Of a stretch of DNA of 64,000 nucleotides, positions 25,117-38,588 are shown in pieces. The stretch spans positions 158,417,167 through 158,481,166 of the forward strand of contig NC_080672.1 of assembly GCF_030247195.1 (NCBI RefSeq), written 5' to 3'. A model generated the notes under the pieces. That model made no database searches. It worked only from the letters and a program-made list of their open reading frames with translations, and was not told the DNA's origin. This stretch comes from Topomyia yanbarensis. Taxonomy: Eukaryota > Arthropoda > Insecta > Diptera > Culicidae. Within the stretch, counting starts at the first letter, position 1, and each line of letters starts with the position of its first letter. The translations under genes and the position numbers were made by a program.

Positions 25117-25297
25117 CGCCGCAATTTTTTTGGTAATATTGTAAAAACAACATTTGTTTAATCAATGTAAATCGAAATTATGACATTTTATCTATTAACC
25201 TAACTGATTCATAATGATAATTGTAATTATAAATTCATGCCCGATCACCTCACGATTTCATACCGATTACTTATAAATATCTGACTAACGGTATTAT

Positions 25298-26536
25298 ACA
25301 AAACCTGTTTTAATCCACCTAGCGGTGCAATTGTGCCTTTCTCAATCATGTACACGACAATTTTTAGTTGCTTAAATTTATTAAAAGCTTTCAAATGTAC
25401 ACATTACAATTTTATTAAACATGACTTGACAACTATATACAAGAAAAGAAATCATTATTCGAGTTCTAAAATTTTGCAAAAGAAAAACCAGCAACGGTAA
25501 TATTGACTTCAAAAAAGGAACGAAATCGGCTAAATCCCAAAAAGTCGATTTTCATAAAAAAAAATTTCGAGATAACATAAAATCTCGACGTTTCATGCAT
25601 TTTAAAGATGTTTGGCATCAAAAATACGAATTCGATTTCTGAAATTACATTGGGGGACCCTTGAAAAAAAAATTTTGAGCTCCGGCTTATATGGGAATTT
25701 TATATGTGACCAGACGGTATAGTCAATATTTCCGAAATCATATAAGCGATCCGTACGAAATTTTATAGACATCTGTGGGGATATTATAGTTATCATTTGG
25801 GACTAAGTTTGAGAGAAATTTTAGCTAAATTTTTACCTTTTTTGCTTTCATCGGAGTATCGTTTGAATCGGAATTTGCTATGTGATCGCACACCACAACC
25901 TGTGACTCCGGAACCGGAAGTCGGATCGGGATGAAGTTTAATAGCCATTTACGGGGGCGCAACACCTTTCATTTGAGACTAAGTTTGGTTGAATCGGTCT
26001 AGCCATCTCCGAGAAACCGATGTGACTGTTATTCTGAATTTAGATGCTTCCACCGGGGCTTCCGGAACCGATGATGGTGGCCAATGTAGCCAAAGAGATT
26101 TTGAGTGGATGTTAGTGACCTAATACTACAAATCGAAACAGTTGTGGTCATATTTTGGAAAAATTTTCACCTTTATACATTCATTGCAGAATTTATTAAA
26201 ATCGACATTTTCTGCGTGATCGTGCTCACCACCATGTAATTCCGGAACCGGAAGTCGGATCCATTAGAAATTCAATAGCAGCCTATGGGAACGTTGCACC
26301 TTTCATTTGAGACTAAGTTTGTCAAAATCGGTTCAGCCACCTCTGAGAAAAATGAGTGACATTTTTGGTCACATACACACACAGACGCACATACACACAT
26401 ATACATACACACGCACAGACATTTGCCGAACTCGACGAACTGAATCGAATGGTATATGTCACTCGGCCCTCCGGGCCTCCGTTAAAAAGTCTGTTTTCAG
26501 AGCAATTGCAATACCTTTCTATTGAGAAAGGCAAAA
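25298..26536 (+). repeat. Culicine-type dispersed repeat with CA cassette, copy 3
   Basis: It starts CCTGTTTTAATCCACCTAGC and continues GGTGCAATTGTGCCTTTCTCAA. It ends CCTTTCTATTGAGAAAGGCAAA. Internally there are three rounds of a word CCGGAACCGGAAGTCGGATC or close to it (about 25910, 26050, 26240) and three rounds of TTTCATTTGAGACTAA or similar. Then comes the cassette: TCTGAGAAAAATGAG, a CA-rich tract (about 26372-26420), TCGACGAACTGAATCGAATGG and ACTCGGCCCTCCGGGCC. No protein is encoded. The repeated internal words suggest growth by internal duplication. This is the most complete copy in the window. Confidence 0.7.
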
Positions 26537-29500
26537 CTGTTTACAGTTTGTTTTAGGGCCTTTTATGAAAATTGCGATATTGGTATGCTGAAAATTTTCG
26601 ATTGATTTAAATATACTATTTTTGAACCATCGACAACATGGTTACTTTCCGGATACCGATTAAAAGTTAAGTCGGCTTACGAAGAGATATCGTTTTTAAA
26701 TATTGGTAAAAGTTACTGATATGTTTGTCGAAGATAGGTTCGGTAATCTAGAAGAGTAGCTAGTAGAAGAACTTAATTGCCCGAAAGAAAAACTAGGCAC
26801 ATTTTATCGCAAATTGATCAACGACAAAAGCAAAAAAAACGTTTTCATTTGTGGTGTAAAATTCAACAAGTCCACATCTCTAAGTGCGAAGACCTTTAAT
26901 TGGCACCTGACACCTATAATATCATCGTTAGTTTTGAATAAATCAAAGTTGAAATGGAATGAATATTTTGATTTCGGCGCTACATTACACTGCTAGGAGA
27001 ATTAATATTTTCATTATTTATTCGTAAAAACATTATAAAGTATTTTTTACATTTCTTTGATATATAATAAAGCTTAAAAACGTGTAAAATAATTTCGGCC
27101 AAGAATTTGGTCTAGTTACGCCACTGTGCGAAGCTGGATAAAATTATCCTGAAAAATATCACCGGCGGTGATCTGTCAGAGTGCCTGTGAGCTAAATGGT
27201 TTCCGAAAACTGGCATCGGTATCGGGAGAAATTACGTTGCCGGGGAACTCTCAGCACCAGCTAAATAGGAACGAGTAGCACCAAGAAAGATAAGAAACCT
27301 GAAAAGTAGCTGTAAATGTGATTATGGTCAGATTATCAGCAGGCTGTATCTCGCGGTTTTAGAACCATTTAGTGATTTGACCCCGGAACGAAAAATCCAG
27401 AACAGGGACCGCGAGTGGTCATTCCGTGGTTAATTTGCTATGTGGTCCCGTAATAATAAATAACAGACTTCTGAGACAGTTTGAAGAGTTTTGAGAGCTA
27501 GGATATCATTAAAATTTACAAATCATACCCTAGTACTGAAATATTACTCAGGAAAATCCGGAATGCCAAGAACCAGATCTATTCATTCGGTTCAATTGCA
27601 CAGAATCAAAAAGTGGACAAGTTTCTGAATCTAAATGATCCAAAAGTGTCCAAATCGGTTAAAGAAAGCCATAGTTATGAGCATTTCAATTTGTGGGTAC
27701 CTGGGTATTTTTTGTTGGACACACAACGGTTAATTACAATTATGAGTTGAAAACATGCTCGACCAGATTTTTCAGTGCTTCATAAAAAGTTAAGTACATT
27801 CAGTTGATTAAATTGAATTTTGCTTAGCAGAATCTGAATTCCATAAGACTACCTACACTCAAGAAAGATGAGCAAGCGGCTAGTATGGTTTGGGATACTC
27901 GGACAGTTCGGCCACTGTAAAGCTGCCAGATTATCTTCAGGAATTAGGAAAAAGTTAAAGTAATTTAATCATGATATGGTGTTTGATTACTATGTGATGT
28001 AATGTGACTTTGAATAATTTGGTGTCAATAAGCAAGTTTTCACCCAGACTAAAACAAAAAAAATCATTGGTATAAAATAATATTAGTAGTAAGTAGTAAC
28101 AATCAACATAAAAGAAAAAAGTTGAATGCTACTTAGTAAATTTCGCATTTCGGACGAATCGCGACAATAAAACTTCACGGTAGTTAATTAAATTTGAACG
28201 CAGGAGGTTCATTATCGTTGAAACCCTTTTCAAATACTGTCACTGTCCGATGCTTGGGTGAATATAAACTAGAGATTTGTGTACCCATGGTGAAAGCTTC
28301 ATTCTCCGTGCTGCCGTCTCCATGCTGCCGTCATCAACGTCGTAAGCTTCCATGTCCTATCCACTAATTTACATCTTGATTAATTAATTAAAATCTTTTC
28401 CATTTTCTTCGAACCGCTACGATGCGATGCATTCGCCTTCAGTTGGGAGAAAAGTTTCAAATTGACATTGCAGACACGATAGCAATCTTTATCTCCATTC
28501 GTTTTGCTTCCTAGCTACATCCATGGCGGTAAGGTGCTAATTACCATGGCTTTGAGATAGACCTGCTTGGAACGAACAGGAGGGATCCACATCAGGCCAT
28601 TTGTATTGGTTGGTTGGTCGCAACGACACTATGTCGGCTAGACATAAGGATTGCATTAAATTCTTTTAAGCTCTTCCCTTGGCAAAGGCATTTGTATACA
28701 TTATTAAATATTTGAAGAATTGTTTGCGCCGGTCGCGATTTTTTTCACCATCGACAGTGTAGAAGATATCCACGGGAGCATAATTAGGTATTTGGCACTC
28801 AGCTGCTATCGTTGAATATAGCTCATGGCTTGTGACATCCTCATCGTTAATGTCGCTGTTGTTGTTGTTTGGTCATCCGGCCGCAATGTGTCAGCGTTAA
28901 CAAGAAAATTATAATTATTTATTTTTCTTCTGGGGTTTTGGGTAACATCTTTCCACTCCGTAGGAACGCAATTGCCAGCGGGCTCTGTTGGTTCATCCAC
29001 TATTTTGTTTTAACAGTAAGCGCCTGCTAGATCTCCTATTTATTCTATTCACGATAAATAATTTCTCCCGTTTCTGTCTGACCGCAACCGGAGACCGGTT
29101 GAATGGATGAATGCCTGCACTTTGCTGGTAAGCTAATGCGCAAGTGATGTGTGCTTAGAAAATGATTGCTATTGCCGCTGGTTGGTCCTTCCCATAAAGG
29201 CTATGATTAACATTGTAGATTTTTACCGCTGGAATTCCGATGTGCAATTAAGATGTAAAGCATGCCCATTTTTCATAGCAGAAGGCAATGATGGTATGCA
29301 GAATTTCAAATGGAAACAATGGGAATTGCTATGAATGCATGTCATCGTTTAGGATTATGGTATTATGCCTACACAAACAGATTTTTATTTGTATTTGTGG
29401 CAATCACGCTGAAAATATCTGTTAAATCGAAATGAAATAATCTTGAAAACCTTTTTGGAATAACACTCGTATATTTTGTATTCCACACTCTTATTTTGCC

Positions 29501-29699
29501 TTTCTCATATGTTACCGTTGACACCTGAACAAAGTTGCAGATCCACATTCATGACATAAATATTTTTATTAGTTTAGTTAAATAATTTATAATTTTGTTT
29601 CGTTTCCTTATTTTTTTCTTGTGTAGTAATTTTTCGAAGGCGTATCATATTTGTAATGAGCTTTAGACATTTTTCTAATGGTATACTAACATAAAACTA
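26537..29699. other. No recognised gene; one hAT-like terminus near 27126
   Basis: About 3.1 kb without a gene I can support. The sequence ending TAGTTACGCCACTG at 27126 reads CAGTGGCGTAACTA on the minus strand, which resembles the hAT-like terminus at 14130; no partner end was found. The 28190-29340 part is less AT-rich and may be low-copy sequence. Confidence 0.4.
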
Positions 29700-29838
29700 G
29701 GGTTCGTCGCAGTGCGGATGTGGGCGGTAAATGAATTGTCCGCACCGCAACCGCAAAAAAATAATAAAACCGCACCGCTTACCGCAACCGCACTTTATTT
29801 ACCGCACCGCACCGCGCGGTAATGCGATAAATGCGGTA
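29700..29838. repeat. Degenerate array of CCGCACCGCAACCGCA-like words
   Basis: Words of the type ACCGCACCGC, ACCGCAACCGC and GCGGTAAATG recur about ten times in 140 bp, in both orientations, in otherwise AT-rich DNA. The right end has GCGGTAATGCGATAAATGCGGTAAA. It is non-coding. It may be the terminal part of a transposon with iterated subterminal motifs, but ends are not defined. Confidence 0.6.
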
Positions 29839-32800
29839 AAATTTTTATATTTTTAAAAATAGTGTTGAAAAATTGTACATTTGTGTAACCATATATAATA
29901 AAATGTTATTCTTATTCACACGAAATTTAACTTTAAGAGACTCCTCAGAATGTAATGTTTATGAAAAAATCAACTTTTGCATTTTCTATTAATAAAATTC
30001 CGTACATTTTAAGGCAAACATTATACATTCAAAAACGTTCTACTGAAGTAATAGGAAAACTTTTATGTTAGTAACCCTTCAGTTAATTGAAAAATGTGGA
30101 ATAAAAATATAATAAAAAATGAAGTTGCATTTTTTTTTCTTTAAATTTTCATAATTTCAATGTTTTTGACATATGAAAATGAATTGGATGATTTTCGCAT
30201 TTACGTAGTAAAACCACCTTTCATTCTTAAAGGAATTTCACCAAAAAAATTTAAAGTCGAAATACCAGTACTTCTATATAGTAGCGCATATATTCCAATA
30301 CAGTGAATAAAAAACATATTGTATTTCATTAATAAGAACGACGCCATATTTGACGAAAAAAAATTGCCTATACATTACATCTCATCAGGAGTCCGGTCTC
30401 AACCGGCACAGAATTATTGAACATTAGAAAAACTGCAAAAAATGTATGATTTGTAGCATACAGCAGAAATGATTTTTAAAAATAGGGGGTTTTACGGACA
30501 AAATATCCCAAAACTCTAACTTCCGCATTCTTCAAGAAACAGATGTATTATCATTCAAAAACTAAGATTGCTCCCTTTAAAAATAAATGAAGTTTAATTT
30601 TCTAAAGGCTAGTTCGAAAGTTCTAGCATTTAATATATTTTCCTCTAATATTTTCGCAAAGAGCCAATGGCAAAAACTTCAATTGAAGTGAACGGGAGTC
30701 AAACTATGGCTATTTGGCAACAAAAGCTACAAAATAGTCTTGACTGAAAAATATTAGGACTTAATTTGATAGAAAATTATAGTAAATTTAAATGGAAGTA
30801 CGCGAAAAAAAGTTATGTAGCATACTTCTTGAGAAAGAGTCCAATAAAATTGACTGCAGAAAAATTCACATTGAATTTACACAGCAATCAAAGCAGATAG
30901 AAATGCAATGTTGATGAATGAATGATAGAATAGTCATCCTAATACAGTATATTTTACTGTAAAATTCTCTCACTTTTCTTCAAAATGATGGGGAGAAAAA
31001 AAATTTATACTGTATTTTTATCGCTGTCAGTTTTTCGAAAATTGTTGGCGATAGATTAAAATCTGCGCGTGCTGCAACAAATACGAGCGAGGAATGCATG
31101 GCTGATTAAAACAAAGAAAAGGCCGGCGTGGCCTCCGAGATTGCATAAGAATATTCTAGAGGTGCAATACGAACAAATAATCAGACAAAAAAGATTTGTT
31201 TGTCCACTACACCAAACGCCTTAAATCGTATGTGCAAATCAAATCATTACACGATACGCCATTACAAAAATGCTACCAGTATCGGTTGGATACCAATTTA
31301 TGTGCTATAAATGTATATCAAAATTTCTTCTTTTGACAAAACACCAACCGTAGTTCAAGAAACACGAAGAAAAATACCGTCCACGAATCAACGATGTGTC
31401 ACAGTGTCACCCTCACATTGGCTTGCAAATCCTCCCCATTGCGACTGCACATTAATCAAAGTTTCGATTCCCGTCTGTGTAGTCCTTGGTGGCAGAAAAA
31501 TTACCCCCATATCCTTATTATCGTAGATTGTTTCCTTTTCGTTGCTGGCTGACGGGCCATCGCAACAGTTGCAAGTAACTAATGGCTATGCGCATACACA
31601 TGCATTTTCCCTGGAACTGCAGCATTGTGTCAGCACGAAATAATTTTCTTACCCTCCGTTCCGGTACGTAAGGGTTTCCAGTTGAATATTGCATGCGGAC
31701 GTCGGAAAGGCACTGAAGAATCAGAGCTAAAATATCCTTCCATGGAATTGGTATACCTACTGTGTACTTGGATTTTCACTGTCACAATGCAGAGCTGCAG
31801 AAATTCAACGCTAATGGAGATTTCCCATTCTGGAGCTTTGATGGATCACAAAATATCCCCGGGCAGAACTTGACATGGTTAAAAACTGAGGGGTTGCCTG
31901 AGAAGCCATTCCTTTCCTGGAAAGCATCTCCGGTTTGCAATATCACCAAATAGTACGTATAATCGTGATATTGCCGTCAAGCGAGTAATTGTTATGCTTT
32001 TTCCATGCTGTTGTTATTGTGATTGTGATTGCGGGATACGTGTTACGAGCTAGTGTCAGTACTGCGGTAGAAGGGCAATATGTATGTGACTTATCACACG
32101 ATTTGCAGATGGAAGGCTCGTGTGTATCCCTAGATCACGTACGTGCATGGTTATGGCACCAAGAAGTTGGTACGCTTATGCAATTTCATGTCCTCTGAAC
32201 CGCCCCGATGGATGGCAAACAATTTCCCGCTACAGAGACACGCACTGCGAACTATGCGGAGGAAGCGACCCCCGTCTCACTAGGGTGGTCAACTTTTTTC
32301 TCGGATATAAATAAAAAGAAATGAAATCAGGTACTTTTCAGTGTTTTCGCCAACTTCATTAGCTATAATAACAATTTCCTCTTCAAACGCCACTCCCTAC
32401 AGTTTAGTTGACACTTCTATAAAAAACATAATCTTTAATTTCCGTTATCTTGAAAAAAATTGCCGCTGTGCAAACACAAAAAACCTCTCGACTAAGGTAA
32501 AACTATAACCCTGAAAACATTAAAATGGTTTCAGTTCACTCACCCTAATGGTTTTCTAACATTCCACTCCGTGCAATGAAGAGAAGCTTTGTCCTGCACA
32601 TTTGAGGTAGCAGATTCGAGCCATAATGATTGGTTCCACGTAGCGCGCAAAGGACTAGATTGGTGCAAACTCACGAATTACATTTTATGTTAAACAGTGA
32701 CATCAGCTGTTATCGTGGTGTGTGATTCTATCATTTGTTCAACCTTTTTTACTGCACTGCCCTTATTGTTGGATCCAGCGCGTAATTATCGGGCAGAATA

Positions 32801-33002
32801 TGGCATAGTAACACAAAATTTCAATACAAGAAAACATGATCAATGGGGAATACATTTAGTAATGTTTGTATAGGACAGTATTTCAACACGCTGCAACATT
32901 TAGGTCATTTGAAACAAGTTTTTGCTGTTATTCAATCGCTTAAAAACTAGCGGTGGGTAATGTCAAGGACAAAAAGAATGTTGCAGTTTGTTTCCATTAG
33001 GT
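29839..33002. other. No recognised gene
   Basis: 29839-31050 is AT-rich without visible structure. 31370-32330 is more balanced in composition and contains short open frames, but none shows a recognisable family or convincing splice pattern. I make no functional call. Confidence 0.4.
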
Positions 33003-35180
33003 TTTTTACATTTCTTATAAGGGGCCATGCATAAATGACGTAGCATTTTAGGGGGTAGGGAGGGTATACCTAATTTGTGACGAAGTGTGACATGGGGGAG
33101 GGTAGGGTCAGGAGTTGTGCGACGTAGCATCAAGTTTAAATTTTGTAAGAGTAGAGAAAACAATTTAATGTTCCTCCATTCCCAACAGAAATAAATTTAA
33201 ATTCACACAAGTGAAAAGTAAGCGTTTTTTAATGTGGTTAATTTTACGATTCCCGGAATTACAAGCTCGCAAAAAACAACGAAACATTTTGTATGCGGAA
33301 TTAACTTACTACATTAGTTAGCTTATGTTACTAACTGGTAGACTTAGTTTGGTAGCTAAATTAAATTTTCTCTTCGGATTCAACCAAACAAAATTTAGTA
33401 ATTTCGATGAACGAATGCTTCATAGAATCAGGATTTTCAACCGAGAGAACTTCTTTTCATGCCCCATGACATATAAAATTCAAAACAAAACTGTAAACAC
33501 TATATTTGTGGTGAAATGGGCTTATTTTGTACGCAATTTGCTGTTATAATGAAAATGCTGATAAAAGCCGTCAAACATGTTGTAAGGACATGTATTTAAA
33601 AGAATTGAAAACATATGTAATTTTTTTCATCCCCCAGCAGCGTTGCGCAAGGAGGGGGGGGGGGTGTAGGAAAATGCTGCGTTATTTACAAGGGGGAGGT
33701 TTGAGTTTTGTGACCAAATGCTACGAGGGGGGAGGGAGGGTTCGAAAATCGTCGAAAAAAAGCTACGTCATTTGTGTACGGCCCCTAAAAGAAATGTATA
33801 GAATTCGCTCAAACTTTCAAGATTTTTTCCGAGGGCCAAGTCTTATATACCAATCGACTCAGCTCGACGATTTGGGACAATGTCTGTGTGTGTGTGTGTG
33901 TCTGTGTGTGTATGTAACGGACAAATTCTCATTCGTGTTTCTCAGCAATGGCTGAACCGATCTTATCCAAACCAATTTTAAATGAAAGAACTAAAAAACA
34001 GTATGAACGCTATTAATTTGTTTTTGATTCTGATGTTTAGTTTTTAAGATATGAATGTTTGAATGCGTAAAAATGGCGTTTTTTGCAGTTTTTTTAAATT
34101 ATCTGCCGGAATTGACAATGCAGATTACCAATTTATATGTTTTTAGACAGCTTTAACGAATACCTTTCGAACAAGCTATAGATTGTTGAAATCGGACTAT
34201 TATCAAAAGAGATATTTAACATCAAATGCGGACGAAAGATTTCTATCATTTCCCATTGCCAGAAATATGACCAAAAACATGTAATCTATTATTAACGCCA
34301 AAACGGCTTATTTTAGGTCAATTGTATCTTCAGTGAATTTAATGGAGATAATATGCCCTTTCTTTTGGTATTGTGCTTTTGCTAATTAATCCCCCTATGA
34401 GTGAGATATTTTCACAAATTTTCTTGGAAGTGATTATATCGAAATGATGCCTTCAGCAAATTTGTAGCTATTACTTTTGCGAATAACTTTACTAAAGACT
34501 TCAAATATCTATTTTGAATACTTTAAAAGTTATGGCTTGTTGTTTGTGGATTACTCTTCGTCGCCTATTTATTGTTCAATATAGTAATAATCCATTGAAA
34601 TAAGCCAAACATTATTTCGATAAATCGAATTTTGTATTTCATTTTTCTATCTACAACCGCTAGAAATAATCACCGAACATTTCCAAGTTGTCTGGAAGGA
34701 ACTTGATAACTTATCAGTGCAAAAATGTTCATTTGTGCGAACCTTCTGACTGCAATTTTTCTAACTTATGACCATCGGATCGATCTGAAACCTTTCGGAA
34801 AATGAAAAGCGAAATAAATAACTCCAAGCAACGGCGTAGCCAAGAGAAGGTTTTGGGGTTTAACACCATACAGCCCCCCCCCCCCCACCACACCAAAAAA
34901 AAATTGGATTGGAGTTGAAAATTTATTGATGCTGACTGATTTAATTCAATATTACAACAACAATTATCTGATCCGTAGATTGATAACCTGGTGTTGTAAA
35001 CATCATGAGGACTTTTGATAAATTGTCGGAATGGGGTCCTGATATGTAACTGATCTATTGATCTTGATTTCACAGTTGTCTAATAGCATCAATATCAAAT
35101 TCCTGCCTGAAAACATTCCAATAGAAAATTCCAGAGTTCTGTAATCAATTATAATCCTCAGATTTATTTTCAAATTTTCA
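33003..35180 (-). repeat. Long dispersed repeat, copy B, split by an insertion
   Basis: Read on the minus strand, 35180 down to 33786 and then 33020 to 33003 reproduces copy A (12535-14020). The GT tract near 33882-33912 is the counterpart of the CA tract in copy A. The terminal hairpin is interrupted exactly at TTATAA by the element at 33021-33785. No protein is encoded. The C run near 34868-34886 corresponds to the G-rich TGGTGTGGTGGAGG tract in copy A. Confidence 0.8.
33021..33785. mobile_element. Harbinger-like inverted-repeat element with TAA duplication
   Basis: The left end is GGGGCCATGCATAAATGACG. The right end read on the minus strand is GGGGCCGTACACAAATGACG. Both are followed by TAGC. 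The flanks are TAA on both sides (33018-33020 and 33786-33788). The uninterrupted sister repeat at 12535-14020 has a single TTATAA at this point (about 14006-14011), which confirms the duplication. G-rich segments lie near both ends. The 765-bp element has no transposase frame. A TWA-type 3-bp target and GGG termini fit PIF/Harbinger. Confidence 0.85.
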
Positions 35181-35474
35181 GCTTTTTTCCTACGCAATAT
35201 TACGAAAGCTTATTAAACAATTTTTCCTAATAAGTTTGTGAAAATTATAAACTATTTGAATTTTTTTAATAGTTTTATTTTTTATTCAACCGTGATTTTT
35301 TAATAAATAGTGACCATCGCTTCACAACGTAGTCTATTTTTCATGGCTTGCGGTGAGTACGATCTCTCGAATTGCTGAACTGAAAATTATGGAATAGAAA
35401 TTAATTTTTAGTATTCTTTACAGACCCGCTGGTGCCCTAAGACGATTTCGCTAGATTTTTAGAGCACTGTGCAC

Positions 35475-36646
35475 TAGACTGCCCAGAAAAATGATGAATT
35501 TTTGAAAACTCCGGCCCACCCCTGAGTCGATTCCTAGTCCCACCAGGAGTACTTGTACCAAATTTGAAGCAAATCGGACAAGTCTAACTACCGGACCAAC
35601 GTGCCTGAAGTTTATATTGGATTTTTCAACAATTTACATGAAGAAAACTCACTAGCTCGTATTTTCGCCGCTAGGGGGCACTGTATACATCGTATTATCA
35701 CTGTAAGTGAAAATAAGAAAGATATTTTAATTATCTACAACTTAGTCGAAGACTGCTAGTAAATCCGGCTATGTTAAAAGAAGTTATTAAACTTTTAACG
35801 AAGTGATGTCTGAGTCAGTTTTGCATGGGGCCTAGCAGTGCATGGTTGTGTATCAGCACTCGAGTCCCGCGAACTATATATTTTTGTGAAATAATGGTTA
35901 GATTTAGCCGAATAGTATGTTTACAAGAATTATAGTAAATAATACGAGTTATGTTTTGGTTAGAAAATTTTAGTTCCATCTGTGACCGCATAGAGGGCGC
36001 CACTACTAACTTTTCATAGAAGAGAGATAGAGTATCAAGATGTTCAGAAGAAATACTGAAAAATGCCTGTTCTATAACTTTGTAGAAGACACCAAATTTC
36101 TATCTCTCTCCGTTGAAAAGTTAGTGTTGGCGCCCTCTATGCGGTAACAGGTGGAACTAAAATTTTCTAATCAAAGCATGACTCGTAATATTTACTATAA
36201 TTCTTCTGAACATACCATTGAGCTAAACCTAACGATTATTTCACAAAAATGTTTAGTTCGTGTGAATCGAGTACTGATACACAACCATGCGCTATTAGGC
36301 CCCATGCAAAACTGACTCAGACATCACTTCGTTAAAAGTTTAATAACTTCTTTTAACAAAGTCGGATTTACTTGCAGTCTTCGACTAAGTTGTAGACAAT
36401 TCAATTATCCTTCTTATTTTCACTTACAGTGATAATACGATGCATACAGTGCCACCTAGCGGCGAAAATGCGTGCTGATGGGTTTTCTCCATGTAAATTA
36501 TTGAAAATTCCCATACAAACTTCAGGCCCGTTGGTCCGGTAGTTAGACTTGTCCGATTTGCTTCAAATTTGGTGCAAGTACTCCTGGTGGGACTAGGAAT
36601 CGACGCAGAGGTGGGCCGATAGGGGCCATTTTTTCCTGTCACCCTA
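35475..36646. mobile_element. Near-palindromic fold-back element with 8-bp duplication (hAT-like)
   Basis: The left arm (35475-36030) and right arm (36100-36646) are reverse complements at high identity around a 69-bp loop. The flanks are an exact 8-bp repeat, CTGTGCAC (35467-35474 and 36647-36654). The termini are TAGACTG on the left and TAGGGTGAC on the minus strand at the right. A TAG/CAG-type end with an 8-bp duplication suggests the hAT group. There is no protein. A transcript across it would fold into a stem of about 550 bp. A partial third arm copy lies at 39752-40183. Confidence 0.85.
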
Positions 36647-36899
36647 CTGTGCACCCAGTGCATTAACGCAAGTGACGGAAGGTTATCGAAAAGTTTCGTG
36701 AAAATGAAAATTCCAGTAATGATGATGATTTTCCCAAACGGTTCGTTTTCGTGAGGTTTTTATTTGTTCTTTTGCATTAGGATTAGCGATAATAATTCAA
36801 ATCAAGAATACTACTGGGAAGTCACATTTAGAAAAAGTCGATGTCGAAGTAAAATTTGAAACTATGCACGCATGTACTTCAGAGATAGCGTGATATCAG

Positions 36900-37995
36900 G
36901 AGCTGCGATTTCATTTCAACGCTTTTTTGTGAAAAGGGCGATACTTACAAATGTAAACATAGGGCTTTTTTCTTACATGCGAATGAGGGCTTTGAAACGC
37001 AACAAATTAACCTAAAAATTTGGATTCTACGATACTGCTTTCTTAAACTACAGCAAAAAGTATAACAGGCGAAACTGTATTTTTGTTTGTTTATTTAAAG
37101 TTTCGCCCTCCACGCTCCATGCAAACAAACAGGGCGATACTTTTTTTGCTAGCAGTTTAGAGGCGAAACTGTTATTTTCGTATTTTTTAGGAATATCAAA
37201 CTGATACCAGCTGTAAATAGTAACAATGATCTCTATTGAAAAAAGCCGGACGAAATCGGTGGTGTAAAACGGTAGTTATTGTAAAAAAACGTAAGGGCGA
37301 TACTTCAATGCTGATAGATGGGACCGAAAAAGTAAACAATCGCCAAAGGGGAGATACTATCATTTTGTCAATTTCAATAGCAAAAACAAATTTTAATTTA
37401 ATAATTTCAAATTCTTTATAAAGTTTTGGGTTTCGATCACTGAATCATGCAATCTAGGATGCAAAAAAATACAATAGTTCTTAAATAGGAAATAAAACCA
37501 AGTCTGGAAATATACACTGTTGATTTTCTTTGAATGGTATCACTGCTAGTATCGCCCTTTTCAAGAAAAAGCGTTGATTTCTTAGTTCTCAGTCGCGTTG
37601 GAAATTTGAGTAAAATATAAACTTCAAATCGATTCAAAAAAAAAATGTTTTTTTTTGTTTCAGTACAATATATAACCCCTTTAGAAAAATTCAGTTTTCC
37701 CACCACAATATAGATATTTTATTAACAGAGCATTAACAATAATTCGTTGGTATGTCTATTTTAAGGGCCATTTTTTCGCTTTCCCATTGATTTGGTTTGA
37801 GATTTCTAGCACTGATGTTGTCCTATGCTGATTTGAGCGATTCTCTGAGTCCTGCCACTATCCCATGTAGTATGTGTTATCAAAAACATCGCGAAGCATC
37901 AAGTTCTAAATGCTCTCAAACGATATAATATCCGAAGGGTGATAAGAGTTATAAGAAATGTCTCATCACACTGTTAGGTGGATTAAACACGTTTT
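36900..37995 (-). repeat. Dispersed repeat with iterated GGGCGATACT words; includes copy 2 of the 10.4 kb repeat
   Basis: The part 37240-37990 is the reverse complement of 10385-11100. In 36940-37560 the word GGGCGATACT or close forms (GGCGAAACTGT, GGGGAGATACT, AGTATCGCCC) occurs at about 36945, 37077, 37105, 37131, 37161, 37293, 37349 and 37550, in both orientations. The right end, GTTAGGTGGATTAAA, is the complement of the start word at 10392. No protein is encoded. Confidence 0.65.
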
Positions 37996-38588
37996 TTCTA
38001 TTCAAATTTTGAATGAAACTAGTTCAATGTATATTATCAACATTGTGTAAATTTCACTACCAATTGTGAAAATGTGAAAATGCACACCAAAAAAATCTGA
38101 TTTTTATCGTTGACGTAATTGAAAACATGACACAATTCAACAAACCGTAATTTACGAAATGACGGAACATTACCGAGTTCCATTCAATTTTACATGAAAC
38201 ATATACTTTTTATGCGCAATGACATAAAATTACACTTCCTACCATTCAGAACAAACGCTGTATGTGGAGTAAATTTACATGATTTACGAAATTAAACGTC
38301 ATGTAAAATTAAAATCAAACGTAAAGCTAAGTCATTTTTGATGCTCGTATATGTCAGGGTCAGCAGACGTAAATTTACACTATTTTTTCTAGGTGTGTGC
38401 AAACAGATTTTGCGTTCATGCCTAAACAATCCATATCTTTCTCACCGTAGCACAATGGTTTTTTTCGCCAAAAACGTGCGAAAAAGTTTTCACGCGAAAA
38501 CGGTGAAGCGTACAGCAATGATGTCTTCTAGGATATTTTATGAATATCCAAGACCTTCATTTTGATGATACAGTTTGTGGAACCAGGG

